Assembly (NCBI GenBank): GCA_947359465.1
Contig: OX375879.1
Coordinates: 17,384,298-17,448,297, forward strand
Source of the DNA: Metellina segmentata
Taxonomy: Eukaryota > Arthropoda > Arachnida > Araneae > Tetragnathidae
Reading direction: 5' to 3'
DNA: 64,000 bases
The position numbers and the translations under genes are program-made. Below are positions 1-24,100 of the stretch, one piece after another; position 1 is the stretch's first letter, and every line of letters begins with the position of its first letter. A model generated the notes under the pieces. That model searched no databases and had not been told where the DNA came from. It worked only from the letters and a program-made list of their open reading frames with translations.

Positions 1-1632
1 TTAGGACAAGAAGTTCTGTTGGGATCACCTTACCATTAATGCCAATATTTACCACAGTACTGAGGACATCTGTTGCTTTCATGCAGCCATCAGCAAGCTT
101 TAATTCAACCTTCCTGTCCTCAAAATGCAGACCAAACTCCTGGAGACGTTTGTACAACTTTTCTCCAGCCACGGAACAAGTCGCCCCGTGTCTGCACACA
201 CGGCAGCCTGTTGGTTGCAAATTGTGATCTGGATAAGGCTCAATGGGTGTCTCAATGTGGAACAACTGTAAAGTTCCAGATGGTTAACATTTGGCGATTT
301 CGAATAGTCATTCGGTACGGTTGGATTGCAAGTGCTGCATCTTGATTTAATAACTCCTGGGCAACCACATCCATAACATGCTATGGGAGGTCTGATTTCT
401 TCGTTTTGAAGTTCAGAGGTTCTTTGGGCTCTGTCTTGACTAAAAGGATACTGTTTATTTCTGTTAGCACCTCTACCATCTTTAGTCTTGTCCCAATTTG
501 GGCAGGTTCCTTTCATGTGTCCTTCTAATCCACATGAGAAACAAGTTACTTTAGCTTTGGACTTTCCGTTGTCCTGCTGTGTCCTTGGATATGTTCGTTT
601 GTCCTGCTGCACTTCACGGTTGTTGCTGACCCCTCTCCAATCCCGACGCTGGGCCTTGCTATCCCCCTGCGCTGGAGGATTTGGAGTTCCATTCCACAGT
701 TTATTTTGCGTCTTGGGAGCAAAATCCTTACTGTTATTTGGTCGAACCGTTTCATAGTCATCTAGCTTCATCACTAGATCTTTTACTGTTTTTATCCGAG
801 TCCACTCATCGATGAAATGTTCTCGAATCTCCTGAGGAACACGGCGTTTTATTTGATCTGCAATCATCAGATCAAAGAGTCCGTCGAAAGTGGTGATTTC
901 AAGACCCGAAATCCAACCCTGAAAATAGTTCCTCGTTTCATATGCGAAATCTGTCCATGTGCTTTCTGGACTTTTTGCATGTCTCATGAATGATTGGCGA
1001 AACTTCTCTGGTGTTAACTTATAGCGCTTGAGTAGAAGCTGCTTAACTTGTTCATAATCTTGGGAAACTTCTTCCGCTTCCCTGGCAATAATTTGAGCAA
1101 TATCGTATGGCAACAATCCAATTAAATGTGCTGCCCAGAATTCTTTAGGGATTTCAGCTCTCCGGGTTTGCTTTTCGAAGATGACGAGGTACAAACTCAC
1201 ATTGTTTGTTGCAGGATCAAATCGTTGAATAAGAGTCTGCAAATCCAGTTTGGGTTTGGCTGAATGTGGAACTGCATTCTGTTCTATGGAAGCTGACGTT
1301 CGAGCCGCTTCTTCCTGGAGTCTCAACTTCTGTAGCTCAAATTCGTAACCATCCTTCCTCTTTCACTCTTCGAATTCTAAATCTTCCTTTCTTTTAATTT
1401 CTTCCTTGATCTTTGCTTCCAGTTCCTGTCTCTCAGTGATAATACGCTGGAGTAAGTTGTTTACAAATTCTTCTTCGTAAGCCGGACTCGAAGTAATAAT
1501 CGTTCTTAATTTGATTACTGTATCTCTATCATCAGAATGTTCCCCCATCTCTAATGCCAGACCAACCAGATCGCATTTTCTTGCTTTACCGAGGAATGAC
1601 ATTTTCTTTATAGTTCTGTTGTTCAGAGTCAC
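1..1632 (-). pseudogene. Ty3/gypsy retrotransposon gag and start of protease (broken, truncated by window edge)
   Basis: On the minus strand a Gag-like frame starts near 1602-1632 and runs to about 100. It has a charged helical N-terminus, a long alpha-helical capsid-type region (about 1200-750), a basic linker and a CCHC zinc knuckle (CFSCGLEGHMKGTC, about 540-500). Near 227-184 it reaches an aspartic-protease DTG motif. Two breaks are visible: an in-frame TGA at 1362-1360, and a frame change at a run of four G (plus-strand 184-187) directly after DTG. Protease-like codons continue in another frame to the window edge. It resembles the Gag at 32349-33228 but is not identical. Family assignment is confident; the element is probably dead. 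Its location in a SEC23 intron, antisense to that gene, is inferred because the upstream SEC23 exons are not in the window. Confidence 0.85.
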
Positions 1633-12145
<10,513 letters not shown>

Positions 12146-12304
12146 AGATTATTTCCTCGTACATCAGAATCAAAATGGGAATTGAAGAAACTTGAAATAT
12201 TAATTACAGAACCTGTGTGGCTCAAATTTTTATACAAATGGACTGCCCATGAAAGCAATTGTCCAAGAGATTGGATGCACAATATTGCTTCCAACAATTG
12301 ACTT

Positions 12305-12310
12305 AATAAA
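12305..12310 (+). terminator. Candidate SEC23 polyadenylation signal
   Basis: A canonical AATAAA lies about 160 bp after the SEC23 stop codon. It is the first one downstream; another, GAATAAAG, is near 13038. The choice is inference without transcript ends. Confidence 0.45.
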
Positions 12311-13245
12311 GCAGAATATGGTTTAAATCATATTTCAGCCTCTTCAATTAAAATTGGACCTTGTACACCCAATCCCTCTGCATTAGGTTTTAGAATCATG
12401 AGGGATAGCTGTTACCCACACATCCATTGCTTTTGAAATCTGTTTTTAAAATTCCAGTTGATTTAATTTTTTGAAAATTATAATGTGCAGATGTTGTTTT
12501 ATTGATAATTGGCTGCGTTTGGTATAGTTTTTGCATTATGTATTATAAAATTAAAATAGATATTTTTAAATAGTTTGTTTTAATTTATTATTGAAATGAA
12601 ATGAGTGAATGTTATGCTGGATCAAAAGTACAAAAAGTATACTGAGGTCCTAGGACATTTTTGGATTTTCAAGGCCAAAACAATTATGAATGGAGAACCG
12701 ATGTTTATAGTAATAGAGAAGGCAACAACACTGAATTTGAAGAGCGAGACTAAAAACCTTTGCTGGGAATAAAAAAAATATATATATATATTGATGTATT
12801 CACTTTTCATTTGCTCTTGCATGACCATAAATAAGCTTATTTCTATCTCTTCTATAAATTAATGGCCTACACTGTTTTTTTTTTTAATTTAAAAGTGGAT
12901 TCCATCGACTCCTGTAAAGGTGGGAGTAAAAAGTAAAAAACTTTAAGACGTTTTTCCTTCTATATTTTAAAACATTTACAAGTTTTCTTGCAGTTACTTG
13001 ACATCTCATGCAATGATTGCTTCACCATGTACTACGAATAAAGAAATCGAGATAATAGATAAAAATTTATTGTTTCTATAGATTTGGATAATTCATATAT
13101 CTGTAACAAATTTTCATACATGGAATAAGTGCTAATTGCTTTCTATATGTAAATTTGATAGTATATGAAACAGTGAAAAATTCATTAAAATTGCATACAA
13201 CATTGAATAGTAACAGATCAAAGCAAAAAACTCCTGATTGCCCAT
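12311..13245. other. Convergent intergenic spacer between SEC23 and FBXL5
   Basis: AT-rich with a TA microsatellite-like run near 12775-12792 and a T-run near 12878. No coding exon recognised. It may include 3' untranslated sequence of both genes. Confidence 0.45.
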
Positions 13246-13375
13246 ATAAATTTAGGCATCTCTTCCTTAACTAAGCTTTCAAACAGAACAAAGTAAATTA
13301 ACATAAAAGTACTGTATATACAAACAATGGATGCACACACATTTACAACAAATGTTTTAATGTTATTTCTTAAAA
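13246..13375. repeat. Duplicated segment, copy 1 (pairs with 15916-16037)
   Basis: Shares long matching blocks with 15916-16037 in the same orientation: CTTAACTAAGCTTT, AGAACAAAGTAAATTAA, ACAACAAATGTTT versus ATAACAAATGTTT, and AATGTTATTT. No terminal repeats, so it looks like a local duplication within the FBXL5 3' region rather than a transposon. Confidence 0.75.
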
Positions 13376-13472
13376 AAAAAAAACCTTTAGAAATGTGGAA
13401 CACATTATTAAGGGCAAACCAAACACAAATAATCCATCTTCTGTCCAGAGAATGCCGGCTTCCAACAGACAT
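13370..13472 (-). pseudogene. Duplicated 5' edge of FBXL5 last exon; possible alternative terminal exon
   Basis: On the minus strand, TTTCAG is followed from 13472 by a copy of the first 20-25 bases of the true last exon (start 15176). The incoming phase is the same and the encoded start is the same, CLLEAG. Homology also extends into the intron side (about 13473-13560 versus 15177-15265). After CLLEAG the sequence diverges, runs 33 codons in total and ends at TAA (13372-13370). If spliced from the donor at 17205, it would replace the LRR end and cysteine-rich tail. It is either a dead duplicate or an alternative exon; the sequence alone cannot decide. Confidence 0.5.
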
Positions 13473-13479
13473 CTGAAAT

Positions 13480-14944
13480 GACCAGGCATTTGATGTCTAA
13501 TGCATGTCTGATGACCATTCAGAAAATGTCACCTATCATAATTAACATGCTTCATTTGTATGACTGATCAAATTTGAATTGGAAGGTTCTCACAAGTAGG
13601 AAGGAGTATTTCAGAAATAAAAACATTCCACATATGAATACCAATGCCCTCCCCAAGATAATTTTCATTTGTACAAAATAATTGAATTGGAAATAGCTGT
13701 TCAACATATGAAATTAAATGTAATTTTTAGTGAACTTATTTCTGAAAACAACACAGTGAATTTATATACAGTATCCCCTCGTATCACGACGATGTACAAT
13801 GCACGTATTCAGCAATGTAGCTCGTCACCAGATTTGTGAACAGGAAATATCGACGTTTCTTAAGATTAAAGAGCAGTAGTTTCAAGCAGTTATCCTAAAC
13901 TGAATTGGTATAAAAAAACTTGAGTGTTTCGAAAGCATGAATGAGTTTTCGAACTTGGTAGTTAGAAAGGTTTTAAATAAAAATTCAAAAGTTAATGTAT
14001 GTAACAAACTTGGGAAATATTATCCAATTGTTACAAAATTTGCAGATTGCTTATAGATATTGTGTGCAGATTATCACATAAAAGGTGGATAAATTAGCAA
14101 AAATTTGAGTCCCAGGCACATTTATTTTGAATGTATTGTCAAAATTTTGATTCACATAAGTATGCACATGTAAACAAAATTAACTCCCATTTGATGTGTA
14201 TTGCTTATATTGTGTGAAACAAGCAAAATTTTGCACAAAAAAAAATAGCATTGGTTAAGTAACATTGTAAACTAGAATTTCTGAAGTACGATGAATTTCT
14301 CATCTGCACTTCCATATATTCAACAGATTGCAAAAGTTATTCAAAAATTTATTTTAAGCAAATCAATTAAAACCTGATGTGCAGGAAATATTTTGAAATA
14401 AGGAATGCCAAGAGAAAACATGTATTTGAAGTAGGCTAATACACCAATGTTTTATGTTGTAGTATATCAATCTCAAAAATGATTGCAATCAAAAAATTAT
14501 TTTTGCTATCCAGAGTTTGATACCTTTAATATTAAAATATCGATTTTGGTAGTTTTGAAAGTCTACTGTCTCAATGTGAATTTTATTCCCAATTAAGTTT
14601 TTTCACATTTCTAAAGAAGCACAATATATTCCGGGGGCAACATATTGTGCACAACATATTCTGTAATTGCTCGAACAAAATTAACCATTTTCTCAGCAAC
14701 TTTTTTTACAACCATTTTTGAAATTAGAAAAAGGAACTCTTCAGTTGGATGGGTTTAAGGATCAAGGCATTCCCAGAAGAAATACTTACAATTGGATCAC
14801 CCATGTTTCCTGGATAACAGATAATCAGGAGTTTAATTGCACTATGCACTGGGAATGAGATTAAAGGGAAAAGAAATTTAGAATTGACTATCATAAACAG
14901 CCTCGGGGGGCTCAATGTACAGAGCTGCTTTCAGATCGCAATAT
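13480..14944. other. FBXL5 3' flank and likely 3' UTR
   Basis: Downstream of the FBXL5 stop (reading minus), ATTAAA occurs at 14837-14832 and AATAAA at 14587-14582; either could be a poly(A) signal. A single pogo-like end, CAGTATCCCCTCGTATCACG, starts near 13770 with no partner found. The rest is AT-rich and unclassified. Confidence 0.4.
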
Positions 14945-15176
14945 TTACAGTGTCAACTGACAGCAGCAAGCTCTAACCCCGCTCTCCAGATTTTGGCATC
15001 CATTGGCCGTATCGGGATAGGGTCCATCAGAGATTCGATCACAGTAGAAAATGTTTTCTGGGGACAGAGAAGCCAGGGAGTCTGCGATGGAGCACAGTTC
15101 GGGCCCGCTCAACAGCCAGCATCCAGAGACGTCCAGGTATTCCAGGTCACGTAGAACGCCGGCTTCCAAGAGGCAT
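14945..15176 (-). CDS. FBXL5: FBXL5 exon 9 (terminal): last LRRs and Fe-S cysteine tail
   Basis: Acceptor TTTCAG before 15176, 76 codons plus TAA at 14947-14945. It encodes [14 protein letters not shown] (an LRR), then [18 protein letters not shown] and RACCCQLTL. The spacing of the four cysteines (15, 10, 1) is close to the human 14, 10, 1. Confidence 0.96.
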
Positions 15177-18100
15177 CTGAAACGAGCAGGCGTAGAATGT
15201 TCACAAAATCATTTTCCCTCGTATTTTACTTGCACGATTAACATGTCTACACGGTTCACTTGTATAATTCGCCTAACTCGGATGAAACTAGTTTTGGTGT
15301 GCTTTTATTTGTTTATTTTTTCAACTAAATATATTCAGGGTTTCCACAGGTAAGGAAAAACCTGGAATTGAAAAGAAATTTAATTTTGTCCAAAAAATCG
15401 GGGGAAATTGCTTCAATGACCTGGAAAATGATTGATCATAGCTTCTAAGACGCTTTGGAGAAAAGTAGTCAATAAGATGCGTACACAATTTCGAATCACT
15501 TTATTTTATTAATTGAATTTTTCAACTGATTAGAAAAGAAACAGTTAATATTTAACAGGTAAAGAATTTTGTTTCGTCCACTGTATTAAATGGAAGACTG
15601 TCATGCTTATGAAAAATTAAATCACAAATTGATTTAAGTCGAATATGTTGGATTATTTAAATAAGTTATTTTAATGCACAATTTCTTGTACTTTGTGCAT
15701 TAATTTTTACGGTGTATAATTCTTAAATTGGTTTTTACTATTAGCTGTTGAATGCTAAATTATTTCTTGGTTTTTCACCTTAAAAATGTCATCAATTGCT
15801 TAAGTATGACCTGAAATTTAGTAATACTTTGTTGGGAAAAGTCGGGGAATTTTATTTCTGAAATAAAGTGGGAACCCTGTATATTTCAGGCACTCTTGAT
15901 TAAACATGTAATTTTGGGCATCTTTTCCCTTAACTAAGCTTTTACACTTAGAACAAAGTAAATTAATACTTTACTGTAGAAAATGGATACACAAACACAT
16001 TTATAACAAATGTTTCAATGTTATTTTTTCTTAAATTAACTTAGGCACTCTCCTTGGATATGTCTTAGTGTCAAGGCGAATGGACAAGAAAGGCTTCTGT
16101 ATATTCCTTGACTATATTTTCATGCAACTGTCGAAATGGAAAGAAAGGGAAATTTATTGCGAGTGATTGAATTGAGGGAAAATTCCATCTTGACATATCA
16201 TGTTGATAGCCACTTGTTCCACCAACCTTTGGATGTTGTTGACGTGTCATCTTTCGTTAGCACTTTACTCCTGTAGAAATCTGATTCGACACTAGTTATA
16301 TTTTGCCACGAAATTTCCATTGTTAGATAATTTTTGATGAATTCAGGACAGTTTTCGATCTTTTAGGCCATTTTGTGAGTTTGAGCATGTTTTGCTTTAC
16401 CGCAGGCTTTTAATAAAACTTTAGTTGAAATGATAGCAAGTTGCAAACTTCCATCTATGGCGTTAATTTTACTGCAAAACGCACCACAAACGACTCTGCT
16501 ACCTGCTTTTCGTGCCAAAATACATCTTGTATACTATTCATCGCAAAACATATAATTTAGGTCTATTTATGAGTGGTCATCAACACCATGAGAGACATGT
16601 AGACAGAAGGTTTTTCATGTCATGACAGATCTTTAATTTGGATCCTTGAATTGTTAGCTGTAAGCAGCATTCTTTAAACTGGTGCAGTCTTACTAGTTAC
16701 TAGGAAAAGATACTGGTTCATCTGAAATATTGAGGAAACTTCTGAGTTTAGCTGACTTTTATTGTAGTTGCAATTGCACATGGAATGCACCATATATATC
16801 TTTCGAAGGATTTACATGTACAGGTGATCGCTTCAGGTTAGTGAGAGGATCTCTTATTTGAACTCATTAGGTTTCACTTAGTCACTGCTTTGAAACATAC
16901 TTGGAGGATGTTGAAGTTTTGATTCCATGTGTTTAAATACACACACACACATGAGACTTTTTACATGTCTCACTGCTTAATTAACAATTAAAGACGAGCA
17001 GGGCTGAGAGCAATGAAACAAGCGTCTTTATTACAGAACAGTCGTGATTCGAATGCTGTAAGAGATGCAGACCCTAGTATTTCTCTATGTGCAAATTAGA
17101 GATTAAATGGAGAAAAAACCTACTGATATTATGCTGTCATCATAATTACGAACTGAGAGCTGCTCGAAAACCAAAGAAACGGCGAAAATTGAATTAAAAC
17201 GTACCTCAGTCCTTCGTCTGTGATGTCCTTGCATCCCGAGAGGTCGAGATACTTTATCGACTTGACGTTCCGACTCCTCCCTCCCCGAGGAGGGTTGGAC
17301 AGGAAAGTGGCCGTCGTCTTGAGGATGCTGCTTGCGCCGGGGGACACAAAGCAATTGGGCTGCTGCCTGTACTGCCCTTCCTGAACATTGAAGTACGGAC
17401 ACTGCAGAGAGAGTTTGGCCAAGTGGCACATGACGCCATCTTTTTTCCAGAAGCAGATGGAATTGCAAAAATTGTTCTGGCAACAGCCCTTGACCTTCTG
17501 GAACCACAGTCCGCTCTCCTCGATCTCGCAGACGCACTCGCTCTGGTGGTCGGCCCTCTGGAAGCGCCTGCAGTCTTCCAGGTAAACCTCGCGCAGGTGG
17601 TGCGAGCCCTCCGGCACCTGGGGTCCCAGCTGCGCCATGCAGTCGGCCAGGCGGAACAGGCCGAGGTCAGAGATGTTCTTGCACCCCGACATGTTCAGGT
17701 AGTGCAGGTTGGTGCAGGCGTAGTGCTCTTTCAACCTGCAAAAATTAAATCTTTAGCACTCCAACTCTGTACCATGGCAATCTAAGGTATTTAATTAACG
17801 TGGCATTGGAGCAACACAACGGGCTTTTGGCGACGGTTCCGGATCGACCCCAGGAGGGAAAGAACCGAGGACAACACCACGTCGTTTTGAACGAAAGCCA
17901 GGTGACGAGGTCACACCTCACTCATCCAAACTTTCACACCATGGCAACGTGAGACATTGGAAATCATGGCAGATTTAACACGCACCAGCCCATTTTCACG
18001 ACGACTTTCGACGGGATTAGAACTTGCAAACCTCTTGTTGCTAGACTGTTACTGCACTAACCGGGCTAAGGTGGCCCCCCTGACGATCTAAGACACCATT

Positions 18101-21100
18101 CCATATGATATCTCCCATTTTGAGAAAACATGTTGCACCCCCATAGTTGTGGATTGTCTTCAAATTTTTGCCATAGAGAGAGATGACAATGAAACTAAAA
18201 AATGGGTCAATTTTACAAAATGGCAGCCATTATGGATTTGGTCTATATATGATTTTAACGACTAATAGTTCAAATGTAGTAATTTTGGTACCAAATGGAA
18301 TATATATATATTTCATGAGTGCATAGAAACTAAAAAAAAAACAATGGCAATTTACTTTTTAGTGGTTTTTTTACATATAAAGTGAAAATAAAACTTTTAA
18401 AAACAAACCAGGGTTTCCACTCTTTTTTCCTAACTAAAAATAAGGACTTTCTAGGATAAAATAAGGACTTTCTTAGCACAAAATAAGGACTTAAATAAAA
18501 CATCAAAGAAAACCGTGTTATACAATGTAATACCTGACTTTCGACCATATGGAGATGCTCTTACAGATTAGTTAATCTTATAAGAACAGTAGTGTGTAAA
18601 ACATTTAATATTCAAGTCTATTTTCTAAAAATTATACACAAATAATGCCACACAAAAAGGAGATTTTTCAAAATAAGCCATCTGATTTTGACAAAATTCA
18701 GCAGTTAATATATAGGCATTTACGTGTACACGTATAAGTAATATGTAAGTACATAAACAAATTATAGAATGGAGACCACAAGAAAAAACTTAAGATGATT
18801 TTATTTCATCTCTTTGCAGTGCATTTGCTTTTATAAAAAGGGAAATAAAGAGTTAAGTTTGATCAGGACTGGGCTTTGTGTTGCCTGTCTCCAAGCTGCT
18901 GTTGCGAGTTTGATTTAGTTTTCTTATTCTTTTCATACTAGGGGGTTCCGCCCCAGATCGCCAATCCCGGGAATTGCTACGCAATCCCAATTGGTTTGCT
19001 TCACAAACCAACACTCATGTCGCAAGTGATTTCAGTTTTTTTAAACACTTATGCACTCTAAACTAATAGCCACATCAGTAAAAAAAACATCTACATCTTG
19101 TTCCCTGTACAATTTTGAATAAAGCATGTTAATCTCGTAATATCCTGATCTGTTCTTAATCAGTAAACCATCTGAGAATCGAGCGGGAAAACAAGCATGA
19201 CGCCACGAGTTTCAAGGGCATCTGGCAAACCCGTTAGTCAGAAAATGTAACCTTAATTTCTGTGAATAAGAATGAACACGTATCGCTCAGCAACCTAAAA
19301 AGTATGAAATTTGTATAACCAACTTTTGATTGCATTGAATTTATTTATTAACCAATTTCAAAAATAATTGTACAGTAAGAAAGAGTACGTTCTAAGGTAT
19401 TCTGCGATGTTTTCAATTTTAAAACTAATAGTAATAAGATATAGATATGACAGTTTTAACGAAAAAGTCTTAATTTTTCCCGAATTTCAAAAAAATATTA
19501 TCAGGAAGCAAATTGAAATTTCTAAAAAAACTCAATGAGATGCAAAAATTTACGCTTAGAGGTACTGATCACGACTGAAGATCGAAAATTTGTACGTCTT
19601 TTGTTCACTCGCGTTAGAAATTTGGCTTTTTCAATTTTGACACTCGATAAACCCTAAACTAATAGCCGCATCAGAAAAAAAATCTTCAAAATTGTCCAGG
19701 GAACATGATGAAGAACAAACCATGTTAATTTCGTAATTTTCTGATCAGTACTTTCTTGGGAAACCGTCTAAGAATCAAGCTAAGCAACCCAGTTTTCAAT
19801 CCTGCAATAGCAACATTTTTTAATGTCTTTGGGGGAGTGAATGAGCAATTTTTTAGCATACTGCTGCTCATACGAAGGAAACACAATTTTATGTTGTTTG
19901 GTTCAGGCTCCTCCCTGATCCACCAACACTTTCATTTTAGAAAATTTACTAATTTTTTTAAAAACTTCTTTTTATTTTTGAAATTAGGTACATTGTTTAG
20001 CTTGTTATGTCTGCAGCTTCAGCCCGCTTATGGAATAGAAATTACCCCAGTAATTATTTTATAATACACTTTCCTAAATTCGTAATGAAAATAAGAAGTA
20101 AATTCATTTATTGGCACATCGGAGGTTTAATAAAATAAAATTAGTGGCAAACGATTCCTTTGCTAAAAGGATGGAAAAAGATTGCAAGTTACACACGTCA
20201 GAGTCAAATTTGACTGGAACGGAGACCGAATGAGTTCCGAAGAAAACATTTTCCCATGAACTGAAATAGATCATAAGAGCTGTGCAAAAACTATGATAAA
20301 TTTATAAAATTTATGATATGGTTAAAATTATAATGGAATTTTATTGAATAGATATACAGTTTATTTTAATAAAACAAAATTAATTTTAAAATAATCATAC
20401 AGGCTGACAATGGAAATGGATTGCGCATGGCATAACAAAAGCAAAGTTAAATTTAAGCACAATCGGCCATTGAGTATTTGTCACCCGGATATAAAGAGAA
20501 AAAAATTATGAAGCATGGAAAAATTACTTTTGTTTTAGGTCAGCAGCCAAATACGACGAGTCTGAAATTTTCAGTTTTCAAACAGCTTTTCCCGGCTGTC
20601 TAGCACTCTGGTTTACGCTTTTGCTATCTTTTCCTCCAAGTTTTTTTTTAAGCGATCAGTTTTTTTTTTTTTTCCGGAACTAAATAACCGATTGCTTAAA
20701 AAAACTTTTCAAAACAGAATCACCCTCGAATGTCTTCAAAATTTTTCTTCATTCAACTTTACTAAGATAGTTTTTACAAAGAATTAGAAGTATAAAAAAG
20801 CTAGATTTAAAAAAAAATTGCAACACATCGGGTTGCCATTTAGATAGCAGTATTAATTAAAAATAAATCATCTTTATACTGTTTTAGAATCACCAACCAA
20901 CTTAAAAATTCCCTTCAAAATAATTATAATAACTTTTTAAAACATTGCACTCACTGGTATCTAAATAAAACCAAATAAATTAACATTTGATGATCGTATT
21001 CTAGTTTGTCTATCAGGGCAACTATTTTGTGCGTTGCGAAAGCCACACGCATCGCAAGTCGAAAACAGACCGATTTTCATGAGTTTTCAAGTCTTTAAAG

Positions 21101-24100
21101 TGTATTCACATGCTCATCATCGTTGACCTAGTTGTGAGTTGATCGACGATTTGTATATCGCGTATGAAGGGTTGCCATTCAAGCAGGCCAGTTCCCGAAT
21201 CATCGCAAATGTCGTACTCGTAAGCAGTTTTATCGCTGATCGACCGCTAAAAAGAGGTCAGAAATATTGTGAAAAAATATCATCATTTGAAAACAGAATT
21301 TTGTTTTCAAATTAAAATAAGCACTTTCTAAGGACTATTGACAAAAAATAGGTACATCTAATGGCTCTTAGAAATGGAAGGTCAAAATAAGCACTTTCTA
21401 AGTACCTGTAGGAACCATGCAAACTTTAAAGAGCTACAGAAAAATAAATCCTTACATTTTTTAAAATTTAGTAAAAGTATTAATAAATTGATTGAATTTT
21501 AAGATCAATTAGAGTGTCCAAGCACTGAGTTAAAATAAACTATCACTTTCTATTAGGCTGATATAAACTGTTAAGTTGATAAAAGTACACATGACGAAGT
21601 CTTTAAAAATCCAAACTAGAATTTATTCAGAAGATAACAAATGAATTAAAATTAAAAGATTACAATCAACACATAGTTACTTTATAAAATTGAAAAGTAA
21701 ATCTAATAACTTCATCGAGAGAGGTCAAGTAAGCAGTTACGTGATCAACAAATGAGAGTGGGAATACTGATACAACTGATTTAATAATAGTATGAAAGAT
21801 CATGTGACAAGATTAACATAAAGTATGAATTATCAACAAGTATGTCTTAGTAAAATTCAAAAAACAAAAGTAAGATTTTTCCTAACACTAACATATGTAC
21901 TTTAATCTGAAAAAAAATTCAAAGGAAATTTTTTTTCCCTGAATAAAAGCTATTCTAATAATAGCATAGGTATTTCAAAACAGTGACCCTCTTACAGTGC
22001 AAAAATGACCATAGATTAAAAAACAATGGTCAAATTTGATTTTTTTAAAAATCAAGCATTGATTCAAAGCAGGCTCACACATTGAGCGTAAAAATATCAA
22101 CTGATCAAATTGCAGTTTGGTGAAATGTTTTTATTTTACTTTATCAAATGGTCTTTGGAAAAAATTAAGTACTATTAAAGAAAAATTGCCTTTAATTTTT
22201 TTTTAATTATTTAAGAAAATATACTTTACAAAATTTAATGTGTTTTTTATTTAATTCAATATTTATGTTAAAAAATTAACATCTTTGTGAAGGACCTATT
22301 TTTGTTAGTAAAATTATACATATTTTTTAATATTGCATATTTTCAGACAATCTGCTTGAAAAGCTCATTGCATCATCTGTGCACATCACTTTCTTTTTTA
22401 CAAAATCTCAATGCCATTTTTTATGTGATTGATGTGAGGAATAAGATAACAAATTATATTCCTTTATCCTCAAGGACCAAGTACATCCATCCTATATATC
22501 GCCATAAAATTTGGATGAGGTTGGATTCATTATGAATACATAATAAAAATCCTATCTTCTCCCATCCAGGAACAGGAATATGCCATGTTTCTCCTGGTGA
22601 AAATCAATTATTTGTACCATTTTTCTGAAACTACGAGACAAATTGAATTTTGTATAATGTATACAACAATGCTTTTTTGGTTTTATATAATTATTAATGT
22701 GGTGGCATTTTTTGTCTATGCTCAACATTTGTCTTTTAAAAAGTTCTTGATAATGTGTGAACAATATATCGTTCAAATAATTATTTGATCCATAATACAA
22801 TTGGAACTCTAATTATCCAGACTCCAGTTATCCGAATCACCCATTATCCAGATCGCTTTGAGAAAATAAAGAAATCAGCAAAATCCACCTTTAAAAAGTT
22901 TCTTATTGGCGACTGATAAAAACGATGAGGATGAAGTGTCAATTGATAACATAAAAAAACCTAGTGAAAATTCCTGGATGTTCAGAGTGTAGTGCAATGG
23001 ACACAGGTGAGTGACTGGTGTATCATTCTTCGTACCCTGGATTCCAAATTCTCAGTGGCGATGAACTCATTCAAAGTGTGAGAGATGAACTCATTGATGA
23101 TCTAGAAGATGACTAAGACATTGCTACTCAACCAGACGCGGGATTGTCACCTAGTAAGGCGTTTGAGTGCCTTAACACAGCACTAAAATGGATGAAGCAG
23201 CAGCCTGAGTGAAGCCATCTACAGTTACTCACTGTCAAGAACATGCAAGACTTGGCTGCATGGAAACGAGTGGAAACAATGAAACAACTGACTATTTTAA
23301 AAGCAATGACTATGTTCAAGCAATGATATATTTTAACACAGTATGTAAGTACAAAATATAAGCAAAATTCGTTTTTTACTACGAAATAACCTTTTATTTG
23401 TAAATTATCCAATTATCTGGATGGGCTCTGGTTCCAATTGATCTGGATAATAGGAGTTCTACTGCACTTAAAAGTTTTTTTTAATGATTTTTATAGTTCG
23501 TAAAACTTTAAATTTGATCTATTTAAAGTACATTTTCTAGTCAAGTTTTTAAAATATATTGGATCAGCTCAAAAAAAACCTCAAACACCTACTTTATTCT
23601 GAGCACTATTCATACTAGAACAAATTCGAAGGTATCATACAATAGGGAATAATGTTCACTACCAATTTAAATCCTAAAAAGTGCAAAGGGAAACATCTTC
23701 AATCAAATTTTGCAGAAACAACAAAATTTCTAATGAAAACACCATATTTTGATGCCATAATCAGATATGCATCGTTAAATTAGTCTAAATATGAAATTTC
23801 ATGACCTTATTACCTTTATATATCTCCAGATATTCAATCCTAAAGTCATTGTCAATTTCAAGGATCATCTCGACAAAGAAAGCCGATATTTGTAGATTGT
23901 GATTAATTGTAGAAATAGCTACCTGAATTTCAAATTTAAACACTATTTTAAACATATTTTTCAGCAATCTTAGGAATTTTTATATTTATTATGCAAATGC
24001 AAACAATTTGAGGATTACATTATTTACTATGGAAGTGTAAACAATCTGAGAATTGTTATCCAAGGTTTGTCAAGATGTTTTTTAAACTTTTGACTGTGCC

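Noticed and set aside
17423..17785. 120-codon plus ORF rich in Val, Ala and Leu
   Set aside because: Exact shadow of FBXL5 exon 8 on the opposite strand.
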